In this document: piece after piece, positions 32,045-39,420 of the stretch | Numbering within the stretch: position 1 is the stretch's first letter | Layout: each line of letters opens with the position of its first letter | NCBI GenBank assembly: GCA_017615125.1 | Contig: JAGAAS010000055.1 | Coordinates: forward strand, 1-39,420 | DNA length: 39,420 bases | Direction: 5' to 3' | Origin: Bacteroidaceae bacterium | GTDB taxonomy: Bacteria; Bacteroidota; Bacteroidia; Bacteroidales; Bacteroidaceae | The notes under the pieces: model-generated | Told to the model about the DNA's origin: nothing | The model's input: only the letters and a program-made list of their open reading frames with translations | The model's database searches: none | Position numbers and translations under genes: made by a program

Positions 32045-34078
32045 ATGAAAAAAACATTTCTACTAATCGCAGCTGTGGCAATGAGCCTGGCTGCCTGTTC
32101 AGACAAAAAAGCTATGGATGCAGGTATCAAGACCGAAAATCTCGACGTTACGGTAAATGCCGGCGACGACTTCTATCAGTATGCATGCGGCGGATGGATT
32201 GCCTCTCATCCCATCGCCCCCGAGTATTCACGCTACGGAAGCTTCGACAAGGTGGCCGAAGACACCCGTGAGCAGCTCAAGGGAATCATCGAGGAAATCG
32301 TCTCAAAAGAGAATGCTGACGGCAACGTGCAGAAAATCTCCGACTTATACAAAGTCTATATGGATACCGTTCGCCGCGACAACGAAGGCATCGAGCCCAT
32401 ACGCCCCACGCTGGAACGCATCGCTGCCATCAAGACAAGCGACGAGCTGGCAAAGGAAATGGTAAACCTCACGTTCAACGGCGTTGATGGCTACTTCGGG
32501 ATGTACATCGGAGCCGACATGATGGATAGCCAGAAGAACATCGTGCAGATAGGACAAGGCGGATTGACGCTGGGGCAGAAGGACTATTACCTCGATACAG
32601 ATGAGGCAACTACAGCCATTCGTGATGCCTTCAAGCAGCACATTGTCAAGATGTTCACCCTCTGCGGATTCACCGAGGAAGAAGCTCAGCAGAAGATGGC
32701 TGACGTCCTCGACATCGAGACACGCATCGCCAAAGCATCCTACAGCAGAGTGCAGATGCGAGACCCTGCTGCCAACTACCACAAGATGACATACGACGAA
32801 CTGAAATCGCAGTTCCCAGGCATCGACTGGGATTATCTCTTTACTACCCTTGGAATGGAAGGCGTAGAGGAAGTCGATGTAAACCAGCCCGAGCCCATCC
32901 ACGAGGTAGAGGCTCTGATGGCGCAGACTCCTGTAGAGAAACAAAAATCATACATGCTTTGGCAAACTATCACTGGAAATGCCTCGATGCTGAGTCATGA
33001 ACTTGACGAAGAGAACTTCCACTTCTTCGGCACCATCCTGAGCGGGCGCCAAGAGCAGCAGCCCACTTGGAAGAGAGCCACAAGCCTTGTGAGCGGTGTG
33101 CTGGGAGAAGCTATCGGACAAGTCTACGTTGAGAAATACTTTCCTGCAGAAGCCAAAGCCCGTATGGAGCAACTCATCCGTAACCTCCAGATAGCCCTCG
33201 GAGAACTTATTGACGCACAAGAGTGGATGAGCGACTCCACCAAAGCACGTGCTCACGAAAAACTGGATGCCTTCTATGTAAAAGTAGGCTATCCTGACAC
33301 GTGGAAAGACTATTCAAAGCTGACTATCGACCCCTCAAAGAGTCTTTGCGAGAATATGGTGGAAGTGGGCAAATTCCGTTGGAACGATATGGTGGAACGT
33401 AAGTTCAAGAAGCCCGTCGACAACACCGAATGGCACATGACTCCACAAACCGTCAATGCCTACTACAATCCTACCACCAACGAAATCTGCTTCCCTGCTG
33501 GCATTCTCCAGTATCCTTTCTTTGATATGAAAGCTGACGATGCCTTCAACTACGGAGCTATCGGCGTTGTTATCGGGCACGAAATGACACACGGATTCGA
33601 CGATCAAGGGCGCCAGTTTGATAAAGACGGCAATTTCGCTGACTGGTGGGCAGAAGGCGATGCAGAGAAGTTCAAAGAACGTGCACAGGTACTTGTCGAC
33701 CATTTTGACAACATTATCGTTTTGGAAAGCGACAGCCTGCATGGAAACGGAAACCTCACCTTAGGCGAAAACATTGCCGATCACGGAGGGCTTATGGTAG
33801 CTTATCAGGCATTCAAGAACGCTACGAAGGATGCGTCTCTCAAGGATAAGTATGGCTACACGCCCGAGCAACGTTTCTTCCTTGCCTACGCAGGCGTATG
33901 GGCTGGACAAATCCGCGACGAAGCCATCCGTCAGCTGACAAAGAGCGATCCTCACTCTCTGGGACGCTGGCGCGTAAACGGCACGCTTCCTCACATCGAC
34001 GCCTGGTACGATGCTTTTGGCATCACGCCAGAGAATGCTCTCTATATCGCTCCCGAGAAAAGAGCACAAATCTGGTAA
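32045..34078 (+). CDS. M13 family zinc endopeptidase (PepO/neprilysin-like), lipoprotein
   Basis: A 677-aa lipoprotein metallopeptidase that cleaves peptides outside the cytoplasm. The signal MKKTFLLIAAVAMSLAAC ends in a clear lipobox (LAAC, Cys18). The N-terminal M13 domain (~40-410) is followed by the catalytic domain with NAYYNPTTNEICFPAG (~470), the zinc motif HEMTH (H512, E513, H516) and the third ligand in GENIADHGG (E575). It ends close to the canonical CxxW position but finishes RAQIW, without the Cys, as in many bacterial members. It lies 130 nt after the ABC-F gene, with element E2 between them. Confidence 0.92.
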   Translation: MKKTFLLIAAVAMSLAACSDKKAMDAGIKTENLDVTVNAGDDFYQYACGGWIASHPIAPEYSRYGSFDKVAEDTREQLKGIIEEIVSKENADGNVQKISDLYKVYMDTVRRDNEGIEPIRPTLERIAAIKTSDELAKEMVNLTFNGVDGYFGMYIGADMMDSQKNIVQIGQGGLTLGQKDYYLDTDEATTAIRDAFKQHIVKMFTLCGFTEEEAQQKMADVLDIETRIAKASYSRVQMRDPAANYHKMTYDELKSQFPGIDWDYLFTTLGMEGVEEVDVNQPEPIHEVEALMAQTPVEKQKSYMLWQTITGNASMLSHELDEENFHFFGTILSGRQEQQPTWKRATSLVSGVLGEAIGQVYVEKYFPAEAKARMEQLIRNLQIALGELIDAQEWMSDSTKARAHEKLDAFYVKVGYPDTWKDYSKLTIDPSKSLCENMVEVGKFRWNDMVERKFKKPVDNTEWHMTPQTVNAYYNPTTNEICFPAGILQYPFFDMKADDAFNYGAIGVVIGHEMTHGFDDQGRQFDKDGNFADWWAEGDAEKFKERAQVLVDHFDNIIVLESDSLHGNGNLTLGENIADHGGLMVAYQAFKNATKDASLKDKYGYTPEQRFFLAYAGVWAGQIRDEAIRQLTKSDPHSLGRWRVNGTLPHIDAWYDAFGITPENALYIAPEKRAQIW

Positions 34079-34092
34079 AAGAATATCTCGTT

Positions 34093-34141
34093 TTAATACA
34101 TCGGGCAAGGGCAGCCAACACTTCCCTACCTGATGTATTAA
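34093..34141 (+). terminator. Hairpin after the M13 peptidase gene
   Basis: TTAATACATC (34093-34102) is the exact complement of GATGTATTAA (34132-34141). Further pairing inside (GGG with CCT, one mismatch; AGGG with CCCT) is possible. It starts 15 nt after the stop. Terminator function is probable but the T tract is weak. Confidence 0.5.
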
Positions 34142-34234
34142 TAAAGTAAGGAGCAAAACTTATGAGGAGATACGTCTGATTCAACAAGACAATCTGAAAC
34201 ATCAAAGGTATTTCTCACTAACAAATCTGGGAAA

Positions 34235-35047
34235 ATGATTCATCTCGCCCTTCTCAACCTCATGCCCGACAAGGACATCACCGAAGAAAACTTCGCCCGT
34301 GCTTTCTCGAAAGCAGAGGTTCCTTTGGAATTTGTCCTCACGAAGATGAAAAGTCACGTCAGCAAGCACAGCAGCAGTCACGATGACTTATACATCGACT
34401 CCGAGGAGATGCGCCGACGCCACGATGAAGGAGAACTACGCATTGATGGATTCATCTGGACGGGCGCACCTTTCGACTATGTTTTCTTCGATGAAGTAGA
34501 CTATTGGCCCGAAGCCTGCGAGCTGATGGATTGGCTTAGACAACGACGCATCCCTACCCTTTACGTCTGCTGGGGAGCTCAAGCTGCACTATATCATTTC
34601 TTCGGCATCAGTCGCTATGAAGAGTATCTTGTGAAGCTTTCCGGTGTTTATCCGCAGGAAATCCCTCATCCCGAGCATCCTTTGTTCAGAGGTGTCGAAG
34701 AGCCTCTTTGCATTCCACACAGCAGACATACTTCTATGACCAATTCCGAAATAGATGCTCATCCTGACATTACAGTCCTCGCACGCTCTAAGCGGAGCGG
34801 CATCTCCATTGCGGAAGGGATGGACGGAAACGAACTTTACCTTGTAGGCCATCAAGAATATGCTCTTAATACACTCGACAAGGAGTATCACCGCGATGTT
34901 GAGCGAGGCGAAAACGTCGTTGTGCCGGAGCATTACTATGAAGACGACAACCCGAATCTGCCTATTATTAATAGTTGGCAGGAGAACGGGCAACGCATGT
35001 TCAGCAATTGGTTGAACGACAAAGTCCTCCAAAGGGAAAAGAAATGA
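34235..35047 (+). CDS. MetA-like homoserine O-acyltransferase family protein, short and divergent
   Basis: A 270-aa class-I glutamine-amidotransferase-fold acyltransferase of the MetA family, expected to acylate homoserine in methionine synthesis. Visible residues: LNLMPDK (K equivalent of the conserved Lys), nucleophile C112 in YVCWGAQAALYH, H206 and E208 in GHQEYA, and R in EYHRDVERG. It lacks about 35 N-terminal residues compared with usual MetA proteins, and no in-frame ATG exists upstream before a stop at 34163. The residue after GAP-x that separates acetyl (Glu) from succinyl (Gly) enzymes is Asp here (D81). The stop overlaps the next start as ATGA. Confidence 0.75.
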   Translation: MIHLALLNLMPDKDITEENFARAFSKAEVPLEFVLTKMKSHVSKHSSSHDDLYIDSEEMRRRHDEGELRIDGFIWTGAPFDYVFFDEVDYWPEACELMDWLRQRRIPTLYVCWGAQAALYHFFGISRYEEYLVKLSGVYPQEIPHPEHPLFRGVEEPLCIPHSRHTSMTNSEIDAHPDITVLARSKRSGISIAEGMDGNELYLVGHQEYALNTLDKEYHRDVERGENVVVPEHYYEDDNPNLPIINSWQENGQRMFSNWLNDKVLQREKK

Positions 35048-36888
35048 AACCTCGTCCCATCGAACTGCTTTCCCCAGCCAAGAATCTGGAATGCGGTATC
35101 GCGGCAATAGATCACGGTGCTGATGCCGTCTACATCGGTGCTCCTCGCTTTGGAGCACGCGCGGCAGCAGGCAATTCCCTCGAAGACCTGAAGACGCTTA
35201 CCGATTACGCCCATCTTTTCGGTGTGCGTATCTACGTAACGCTCAACACCATCCTTTTCGACAACGAGCTGGCAGAAGCAGAGCAGATGGCTTGGGAGCT
35301 CTACCGCATCGGTGTAGATGCACTCATCGTACAGGATTTGGCGTTGCTTCGCTTAGATTTGCCTCCCATCGCCCTGCATGCAAGCACGCAGATGGATAAC
35401 AGAAGTGCCGAGAAAGTGCGTTGGCTCAAAGAACAAGGCTACAGGCAGACTGTGCTTGCACGAGAACTGAGTCTCAACGATATTCAAAGCATCCACGAAG
35501 AAGTGCCTGAGATGCAGTTGGAAGTCTTTGTTCACGGAGCACTTTGCGTAAGCTACAGCGGGCAGTGCTTTGCTTCGCAATACTGTTTCAGACGTTCTGC
35601 CAATCGGGGCGAGTGTGCCCAATTCTGCAGGCTTCCCTTCTCTATGATTGACGACGAAGGACACGTATGGGCAAAGAACCGGCATCTGCTTTCGCTCAAG
35701 GATATGAACCGTAGTGCTTCGTTGGAAAAGCTGATGGATGCAGGCGTCAGCTCGTTCAAGATAGAAGGCAGGCTGAAAGACGTAAGCTACGTAAAGAATG
35801 TGACTGCCTTCTACCGCCAACAGTTAGACGCCATTCTTTGCCGAAGAAAGGAATACATCCGTCCCTCCGAGGGCGATTCCACTTTCACCTTCACGCCTAA
35901 TCCCTCAAAGAGCTTTAACCGCGGATTCACGGAATATTTCCTTCACGGACGAACCGATGACATCTATTCGTTTGCCTCGCCCAAATCAGTAGGAGAGCCT
36001 ATGGGAGAGGTCAAAAGCGTGCTGCGCGACAGCATTGTCGTCGACACGCCCTTGTTTCACAACGGTGACGGCATTTGTTTCATCGACGACAAGGGAGAGC
36101 TTCAGGGCTGCCGCGTGAATCGTGCCGAGGGAGAACGCCTTTTCATCGAGCCATCCTTCATTCAGGAAAACCGTATGGGACTGCGTCACGCCTTCCTTTT
36201 CCGCAACTACGACATTGAGTTTGAGCGCACCCTCGGGAAGCCCTCTGCTACGCGACGCATCCCTGCAGACATAACTCTTCGCGAGGTTTCCTTCGGCTAT
36301 TCGCTCACTTTCAACGACACTACGCTTGTTTTCCCTTGCGAGAAGGAAGAAGCCCGCACCCCGCAGGCAGACAACATAAAGACACAGCTTTCCAAGCTGG
36401 GCGACACTATTTTCAAAGCCAGAAATGTGGAAGTCCTCCTAAGTGGAAACCGTTTCATCCCCTCCTCCACGCTTTCCAGCTGGCGCAGACAAGTTGTAGA
36501 AGCATCCCTGCGCACGAAACGCATCACACGCCCGTTAGAGCTAACGAAAAGAAAAGGAGAAGAAATCGTGCCATCAACTATAGGAGGAACCCCATTCCCT
36601 TCTCTCACCTACTTGGGAAATGTTGCCAACCACACCTCAGCAAACGTCTTCCGCCAAATGGGCTATCGGCACATTGAGCCAGCCTTCGAGCTGAAGCAAC
36701 CCCCGAAGGGAACCCTCATGTTCTGCAAGCACTGCCTGAGGTACGCCTTTGGGCTCTGCCCCAAACAGCACCCCAAGCATACTCCCCAAAACCTCACGCT
36801 CGTTTCCAACGACGGAAAGCGTTTCCCTCTCCGCTTTGACTGCAAGCAATGCATCATGCAGGTAGACTTCGATGACTCGCACGCATAA
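35044..36888 (+). CDS. U32 family peptidase / RlhA-like protein
   Basis: A 614-aa cytoplasmic protein of COG0826. The U32 signature is clear at ~160-175 (EVFVHGALCVSYSGQC), followed by the cysteine-rich CFRRSANRGECAQFCR. The N-terminal TIM-like half (ELLSPAKNLECGIAAIDHGADAVYIG) is typical. The C-terminal half has another Cys set (CKHCLRYAFGLCPKQ...CKQC) that may bind metal or an iron-sulfur cluster. E. coli RlhA, of similar length, hydroxylates 23S rRNA C2501; others are called collagenase-like proteases, so either name may apply. The start at 35044 overlaps the MetA-like gene by 4 nt; the frame is open 69 nt further upstream. Confidence 0.85.
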   Translation: MKPRPIELLSPAKNLECGIAAIDHGADAVYIGAPRFGARAAAGNSLEDLKTLTDYAHLFGVRIYVTLNTILFDNELAEAEQMAWELYRIGVDALIVQDLALLRLDLPPIALHASTQMDNRSAEKVRWLKEQGYRQTVLARELSLNDIQSIHEEVPEMQLEVFVHGALCVSYSGQCFASQYCFRRSANRGECAQFCRLPFSMIDDEGHVWAKNRHLLSLKDMNRSASLEKLMDAGVSSFKIEGRLKDVSYVKNVTAFYRQQLDAILCRRKEYIRPSEGDSTFTFTPNPSKSFNRGFTEYFLHGRTDDIYSFASPKSVGEPMGEVKSVLRDSIVVDTPLFHNGDGICFIDDKGELQGCRVNRAEGERLFIEPSFIQENRMGLRHAFLFRNYDIEFERTLGKPSATRRIPADITLREVSFGYSLTFNDTTLVFPCEKEEARTPQADNIKTQLSKLGDTIFKARNVEVLLSGNRFIPSSTLSSWRRQVVEASLRTKRITRPLELTKRKGEEIVPSTIGGTPFPSLTYLGNVANHTSANVFRQMGYRHIEPAFELKQPPKGTLMFCKHCLRYAFGLCPKQHPKHTPQNLTLVSNDGKRFPLRFDCKQCIMQVDFDDSHA

Positions 36889-36955
36889 GTGCTGCACGAC
36901 AAAGAGCAATCCCTGCACGAAAAAGAATCTTTACCTATTTTAAATAGTCGTTCAT

Positions 36956-36982
36956 GAGGGGCGAAGATTGCGCATTCCCCTC
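36956..36982. terminator. Candidate hairpin between convergent U32 and pncB genes
   Basis: GAGGGG (36956-36961) pairs with CCCCTC (36977-36982) across a 15-nt loop, 15 nt past the pncB stop on the minus strand. No good T tract; weak evidence. The remainder of 36889-36996 shows only a short palindrome CTATTTTAAATAG near 36935. Confidence 0.35.
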
Positions 36983-36996
36983 TTCGTCGGCGCGGC

Positions 36997-38205
36997 TCAG
37001 TCCTCAATGTGCAGCAGCGTCTTGAACAAGGCAAACGTCTCGGGCTTTCCCGTGTATTTGCCTTTGTCTTCGCTCATCTTGCAAGTATCGCTCCAATAGC
37101 GTTTTTCGGTAATCTTCGATGCTACCAACTTAATAACCATGTTGGCAGGCTTGATGCCCAAGTCGGCAAAGTCGCACGTGATATGCGTGCCGATGCCGTA
37201 GCTATCCTGCACCCTTCCTGCAACAGCCTTGTGGAGGGCGATAGCGCGCTCGGTGTCAAGGGCGTTGCTGAAGACTACCTGCTTGCTGGCTGGGTCGATG
37301 CTGAACGACTTGTACTTCGCGCAAATCTTCTCCAGCTGCTCAAGGTTATCGCCGCTATCGACGCGCAAGCCGCTAAAGACGCGAGCGAAGTGCTCCGAGA
37401 AATTATCCGAAAATGCCTGGAACCCGTAGGTGTCGTAGAGGAAGATTCCCAAGCTGCCGATGAATGTCTTCTGCCACATGTCCATCGCAATGTGGTTGGC
37501 TTCCTGCGGGCCATACATGCCGGCAATAGCCGAGATGAACTCGTGGGCCATTGTCCCTATGGGTTGGAGGTTATACTTCATCGCAAACCACACGGTGCTC
37601 GAGCCCGTGAACTTTCCCGGGCCTTTCACGTCTCTGTTTGCGTCGATGAACCCGCGAATGGCGGCATCCTCGGCATCGTGCGAGAGGCGTCGGCGACAGC
37701 CGAAGTCGGCAACGAGGAGCCCGTTCTCTATCATGCGCTTTGCCTTCTCGTACGACTTGCGGTAATAGGCGTCGTAGTCCACTTTCTCGATGTCGCCCTT
37801 GACAATGTGGTGCAACTCGGAGACAATTGCAAGCACTTTCACCTCCAGCAGCACCGTCTCGTGCCAGTATCCCTCGAACGAGATGGAAAGGTGCCCTTCG
37901 TCGTCCTGGCTCACCTTCACCCAGTCGGCCTTGTAGCGGAAGCCCTTCAGGTAGGTGTAGAACCAGCGGGGAATGTATGTGCACTTACGTTCCATGAAGG
38001 CCTGCTCCTCGTCGGTAAAGCGCAAGTCCTCGAGATACTTCACCTGTTCCTTCACCAAGTCGGCAAAGCCCGCAGGATAAACCGTGTTGTTTCTATCAAC
38101 GAACTGGTAGCGCACCATAGCGCGCGGATAGCAGTTGAGGATGGCGCAGCACATGCTGAACTTATACAAATCGTCGTCGGTAAAATGCGTAATGATAGGT
38201 TTCAT
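36997..38205 (-). CDS. pncB: Nicotinate phosphoribosyltransferase
   Basis: A 402-aa cytoplasmic enzyme of the NAD salvage pathway: nicotinate + PRPP + ATP to nicotinate mononucleotide. The PncB N-terminus (FTDDDLYKFSMCCAIL) is typical. The phosphorylated-type His lies in IGTMAHEFISA (~219) and the conserved RVDSGDNLEQLEK and VFSNALDTE segments follow. Length and motifs are normal. It is convergent with the U32 gene and divergent from the Fic gene, with a well-formed promoter of its own. Confidence 0.93.
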   Translation of the reverse strand: MKPIITHFTDDDLYKFSMCCAILNCYPRAMVRYQFVDRNNTVYPAGFADLVKEQVKYLEDLRFTDEEQAFMERKCTYIPRWFYTYLKGFRYKADWVKVSQDDEGHLSISFEGYWHETVLLEVKVLAIVSELHHIVKGDIEKVDYDAYYRKSYEKAKRMIENGLLVADFGCRRRLSHDAEDAAIRGFIDANRDVKGPGKFTGSSTVWFAMKYNLQPIGTMAHEFISAIAGMYGPQEANHIAMDMWQKTFIGSLGIFLYDTYGFQAFSDNFSEHFARVFSGLRVDSGDNLEQLEKICAKYKSFSIDPASKQVVFSNALDTERAIALHKAVAGRVQDSYGIGTHITCDFADLGIKPANMVIKLVASKITEKRYWSDTCKMSEDKGKYTGKPETFALFKTLLHIED

Positions 38206-38239
38206 GATTGGGATATGATTAAGGAATTTCTTTCACAGC

Positions 38240-38271
38240 GCAAATATAAAGATTTTTTTCACATTGCGCAA
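38240..38271 (-). promoter_or_regulatory. Promoter of pncB
   Basis: On the minus strand TTTG (38271-38268), 20 nt, TATATTTG (38247-38240): an exact consensus match 34 nt before the ATG at 38205. Confidence 0.8.
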
Positions 38272-38386
38272 AAAAGTATTTTCTTCTTCCGGCAAAGCAC
38301 AAACATAAGAAACTCTTGTGAAAGCTTCCAAAAAGGCTGCCTCCGCAGTTCTTCACGGATTGAAAAGTTAAATAAACAGGGAATTT

Positions 38387-38423
38387 CTTTCCAATTCTTT
38401 CCAGTTCTTGCAAGATTGGAAAG
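38387..38423. promoter_or_regulatory. 9-bp inverted repeat in the fic promoter
   Basis: CTTTCCAAT (38387-38395) and its exact reverse complement ATTGGAAAG (38415-38423). The right arm falls between the -33 and -7 boxes of the fic promoter, a typical operator position. It is a possible repressor site by position only. Confidence 0.4.
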
Positions 38424-38438
38424 TTTTGTCTATCTTTG
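38407..38438 (+). promoter_or_regulatory. Promoter of the Fic gene
   Basis: CTTG (38407-38410), 20 nt, TATCTTTG (38431-38438). The -7 box is perfect, the -33 box has one mismatch. The ATG at 38459 is 21 nt beyond. Confidence 0.65.
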
Positions 38439-38458
38439 CGGCACATTACATCCATAAT

Positions 38459-39420
38459 ATGAGCACAATAGAAAATCCTCCTAAAATTACCCAAGAAGAA
38501 CTGCTTGACTCTCTAGTCAACCCTCCCCATGAAGATATAGCTGCATTGATAGAAAAAATCAATGAAGAGTATGAATATTGGGATACCGTTAAATACAAAA
38601 AGTGTCCTACGGGGTGTTCTTCAAAAAAGTTATGGACCTATGTAAAAGCTTCCAGAAAGAAGAACATGATTAGTGTATGGCCCCAATATGGTATCAAACT
38701 TGGCATAACCAATCAGATGCAACGTATGTGCCATGAGTTTGATATGAACTTTGGTGGATTCTGGGGTACAAATTCCATCATTTCTGGAGATAGCAAGGAA
38801 CGCTATCTGGTTAGTTCATTGATGGAAGAAGCCATCTTCTCCAGTCAGATGGAAGGTGCTGCAACTACTCGACAGGTGGCAAAGGAAATGCTTCGTAAGA
38901 AGATGACGCCCAAAGACAAGTCACAGCAGATGATTGTCAACAACTATCAGACGATTCAGTTTGTGGTTCAGAATCAAGACGCGCCCTTGACGGTAGAACT
39001 CTTACAACGTATCCATAGGCTGATGACCGAACGTACATTGGATAATCCAGAGGATGCAGGACGATTTCGTACCAATGACGATGTTGTGGTAGAAAACGGC
39101 ATTACCCACGAAATAGTACATCGTCCCCCCTCTTATACCGAAATACCTTCTTTCGTGAAGGACCTATGTAAGTTCTTCAATGAAAAGAAACCGAAGGCCT
39201 TTATCCACCCAATCATTCGTGGCATCATTATCCATTTTATGATTGCCTATATGCACCCGTTTGTTGATGGAAACGGAAGAACAGCCCGCGCCCTCTTCTA
39301 TTGGTATATGCTGAAGCAGAAGTATTGGCTGATGGAGTATCTTTCTATATCAAGGGTTATTGCCAGATCGAAGAAATCATATGAGAAGTCTTTCCTTTAT
39401 ACAGAGGCAGACAATAATGA
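38459..39420 (+). CDS. Fic-domain protein, class II, cut by the window end
   Basis: An open frame of 320 complete codons with no stop before the window end. The Fic catalytic motif is intact: HPFVDGNGRTAR with H266, typical of AMP-transferring enzymes. S128-S-Q-M-E132-G133 matches the inhibitory (S/T)xxxE(G/N) motif, and because it lies before the Fic core this is a class II, self-inhibited Fic protein. The N-terminal ~100 residues resemble the DUF4172 / Fic N-terminal region. Class II proteins often end in a winged-helix domain, which would lie beyond the window. Its target is unknown. Confidence 0.9.
   Translation, partial: MSTIENPPKITQEELLDSLVNPPHEDIAALIEKINEEYEYWDTVKYKKCPTGCSSKKLWTYVKASRKKNMISVWPQYGIKLGITNQMQRMCHEFDMNFGGFWGTNSIISGDSKERYLVSSLMEEAIFSSQMEGAATTRQVAKEMLRKKMTPKDKSQQMIVNNYQTIQFVVQNQDAPLTVELLQRIHRLMTERTLDNPEDAGRFRTNDDVVVENGITHEIVHRPPSYTEIPSFVKDLCKFFNEKKPKAFIHPIIRGIIIHFMIAYMHPFVDGNGRTARALFYWYMLKQKYWLMEYLSISRVIARSKKSYEKSFLYTEADNN

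Overview
The window looks like a chromosomal stretch of a Bacteroidales bacterium, most likely Prevotella-like. The basis is: repeated TTTG-(19-20 nt)-TAnnTTTG promoters typical of the Bacteroidota housekeeping sigma factor, little use of Shine-Dalgarno sites, secreted GH43 and GH2 enzymes, a SusE/F-like domain, GLUG repeats and dockerins in long secreted proteins, and a typical Bacteroidota gene set (TGS-domain nucleoside kinase, M13 lipoprotein peptidase, MetA-like/U32 pair). I see no rRNA, tRNA, CRISPR array, insertion sequence or integrase.

Layout. (1) 1-7600 is a defence block: a type I restriction-modification operon hsdR-hsdM-(DUF1016 nuclease)-hsdS on the plus strand, met head-on by a Mrr-like restriction endonuclease gene. 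(2) 7600-8170 is a gene-free stretch of duplicated promoter-like repeats. (3) 8170-15580 encodes two very large secreted proteins. One has nine 33-residue cysteine-starting repeats and a C-terminal dockerin; the other has a SusF-like head and three modules with an exact 912-bp period. (4) 15581-15966 holds a strong terminator hairpin and an unusual composite element: a 10-bp inverted repeat enclosing a 3 x 9-bp tandem repeat, followed by three 23-bp units that each form a different hairpin with a GNRA loop. (5) 15967-19072 on the minus strand carries a TGS-domain uridine-kinase-like protein and an exported TIM-barrel glycosidase-like protein. (6) 19316-27894 on the plus strand is a YitT membrane protein followed closely by a sugar-use cluster: GH43 lipoprotein, aldo-keto reductase, lactonase-type amidohydrolase, zinc dehydrogenase, second GH43, GH2. 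(7) 28250-36888 is largely housekeeping: AlkD-like DNA glycosylase, PlsC acyltransferase, ABC-F ATPase, M13 peptidase, a short MetA-like acyltransferase overlapping a U32 peptidase. (8) 36997-39420 has pncB on the minus strand, diverging from a Fic-domain gene cut by the window end.

How the genes work together. The sugar cluster reads as a unit: extracytoplasmic GH43/GH2 enzymes would trim a plant heteropolysaccharide, and the reductase, lactonase and dehydrogenase would oxidise a released L-sugar (L-galactose, L-fucose or L-arabinose type) through aldonolactone and aldonate to a keto-acid. The two giant secreted proteins may bind carbohydrate or matrix. The R-M operon and the Mrr-like enzyme form a small defence island.

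The most unusual signals are non-coding: the GNRA hairpin array, a 17-unit 8-bp repeat inside the sugar cluster, promoter-bearing repeats upstream of two genes, and a paired dispersed element at about 28.0 and 31.95 kb. Among proteins, the regular cysteine ladder and the atypical MetA-like enzyme stand out. All functional calls are by sequence reading only; no database search was run.
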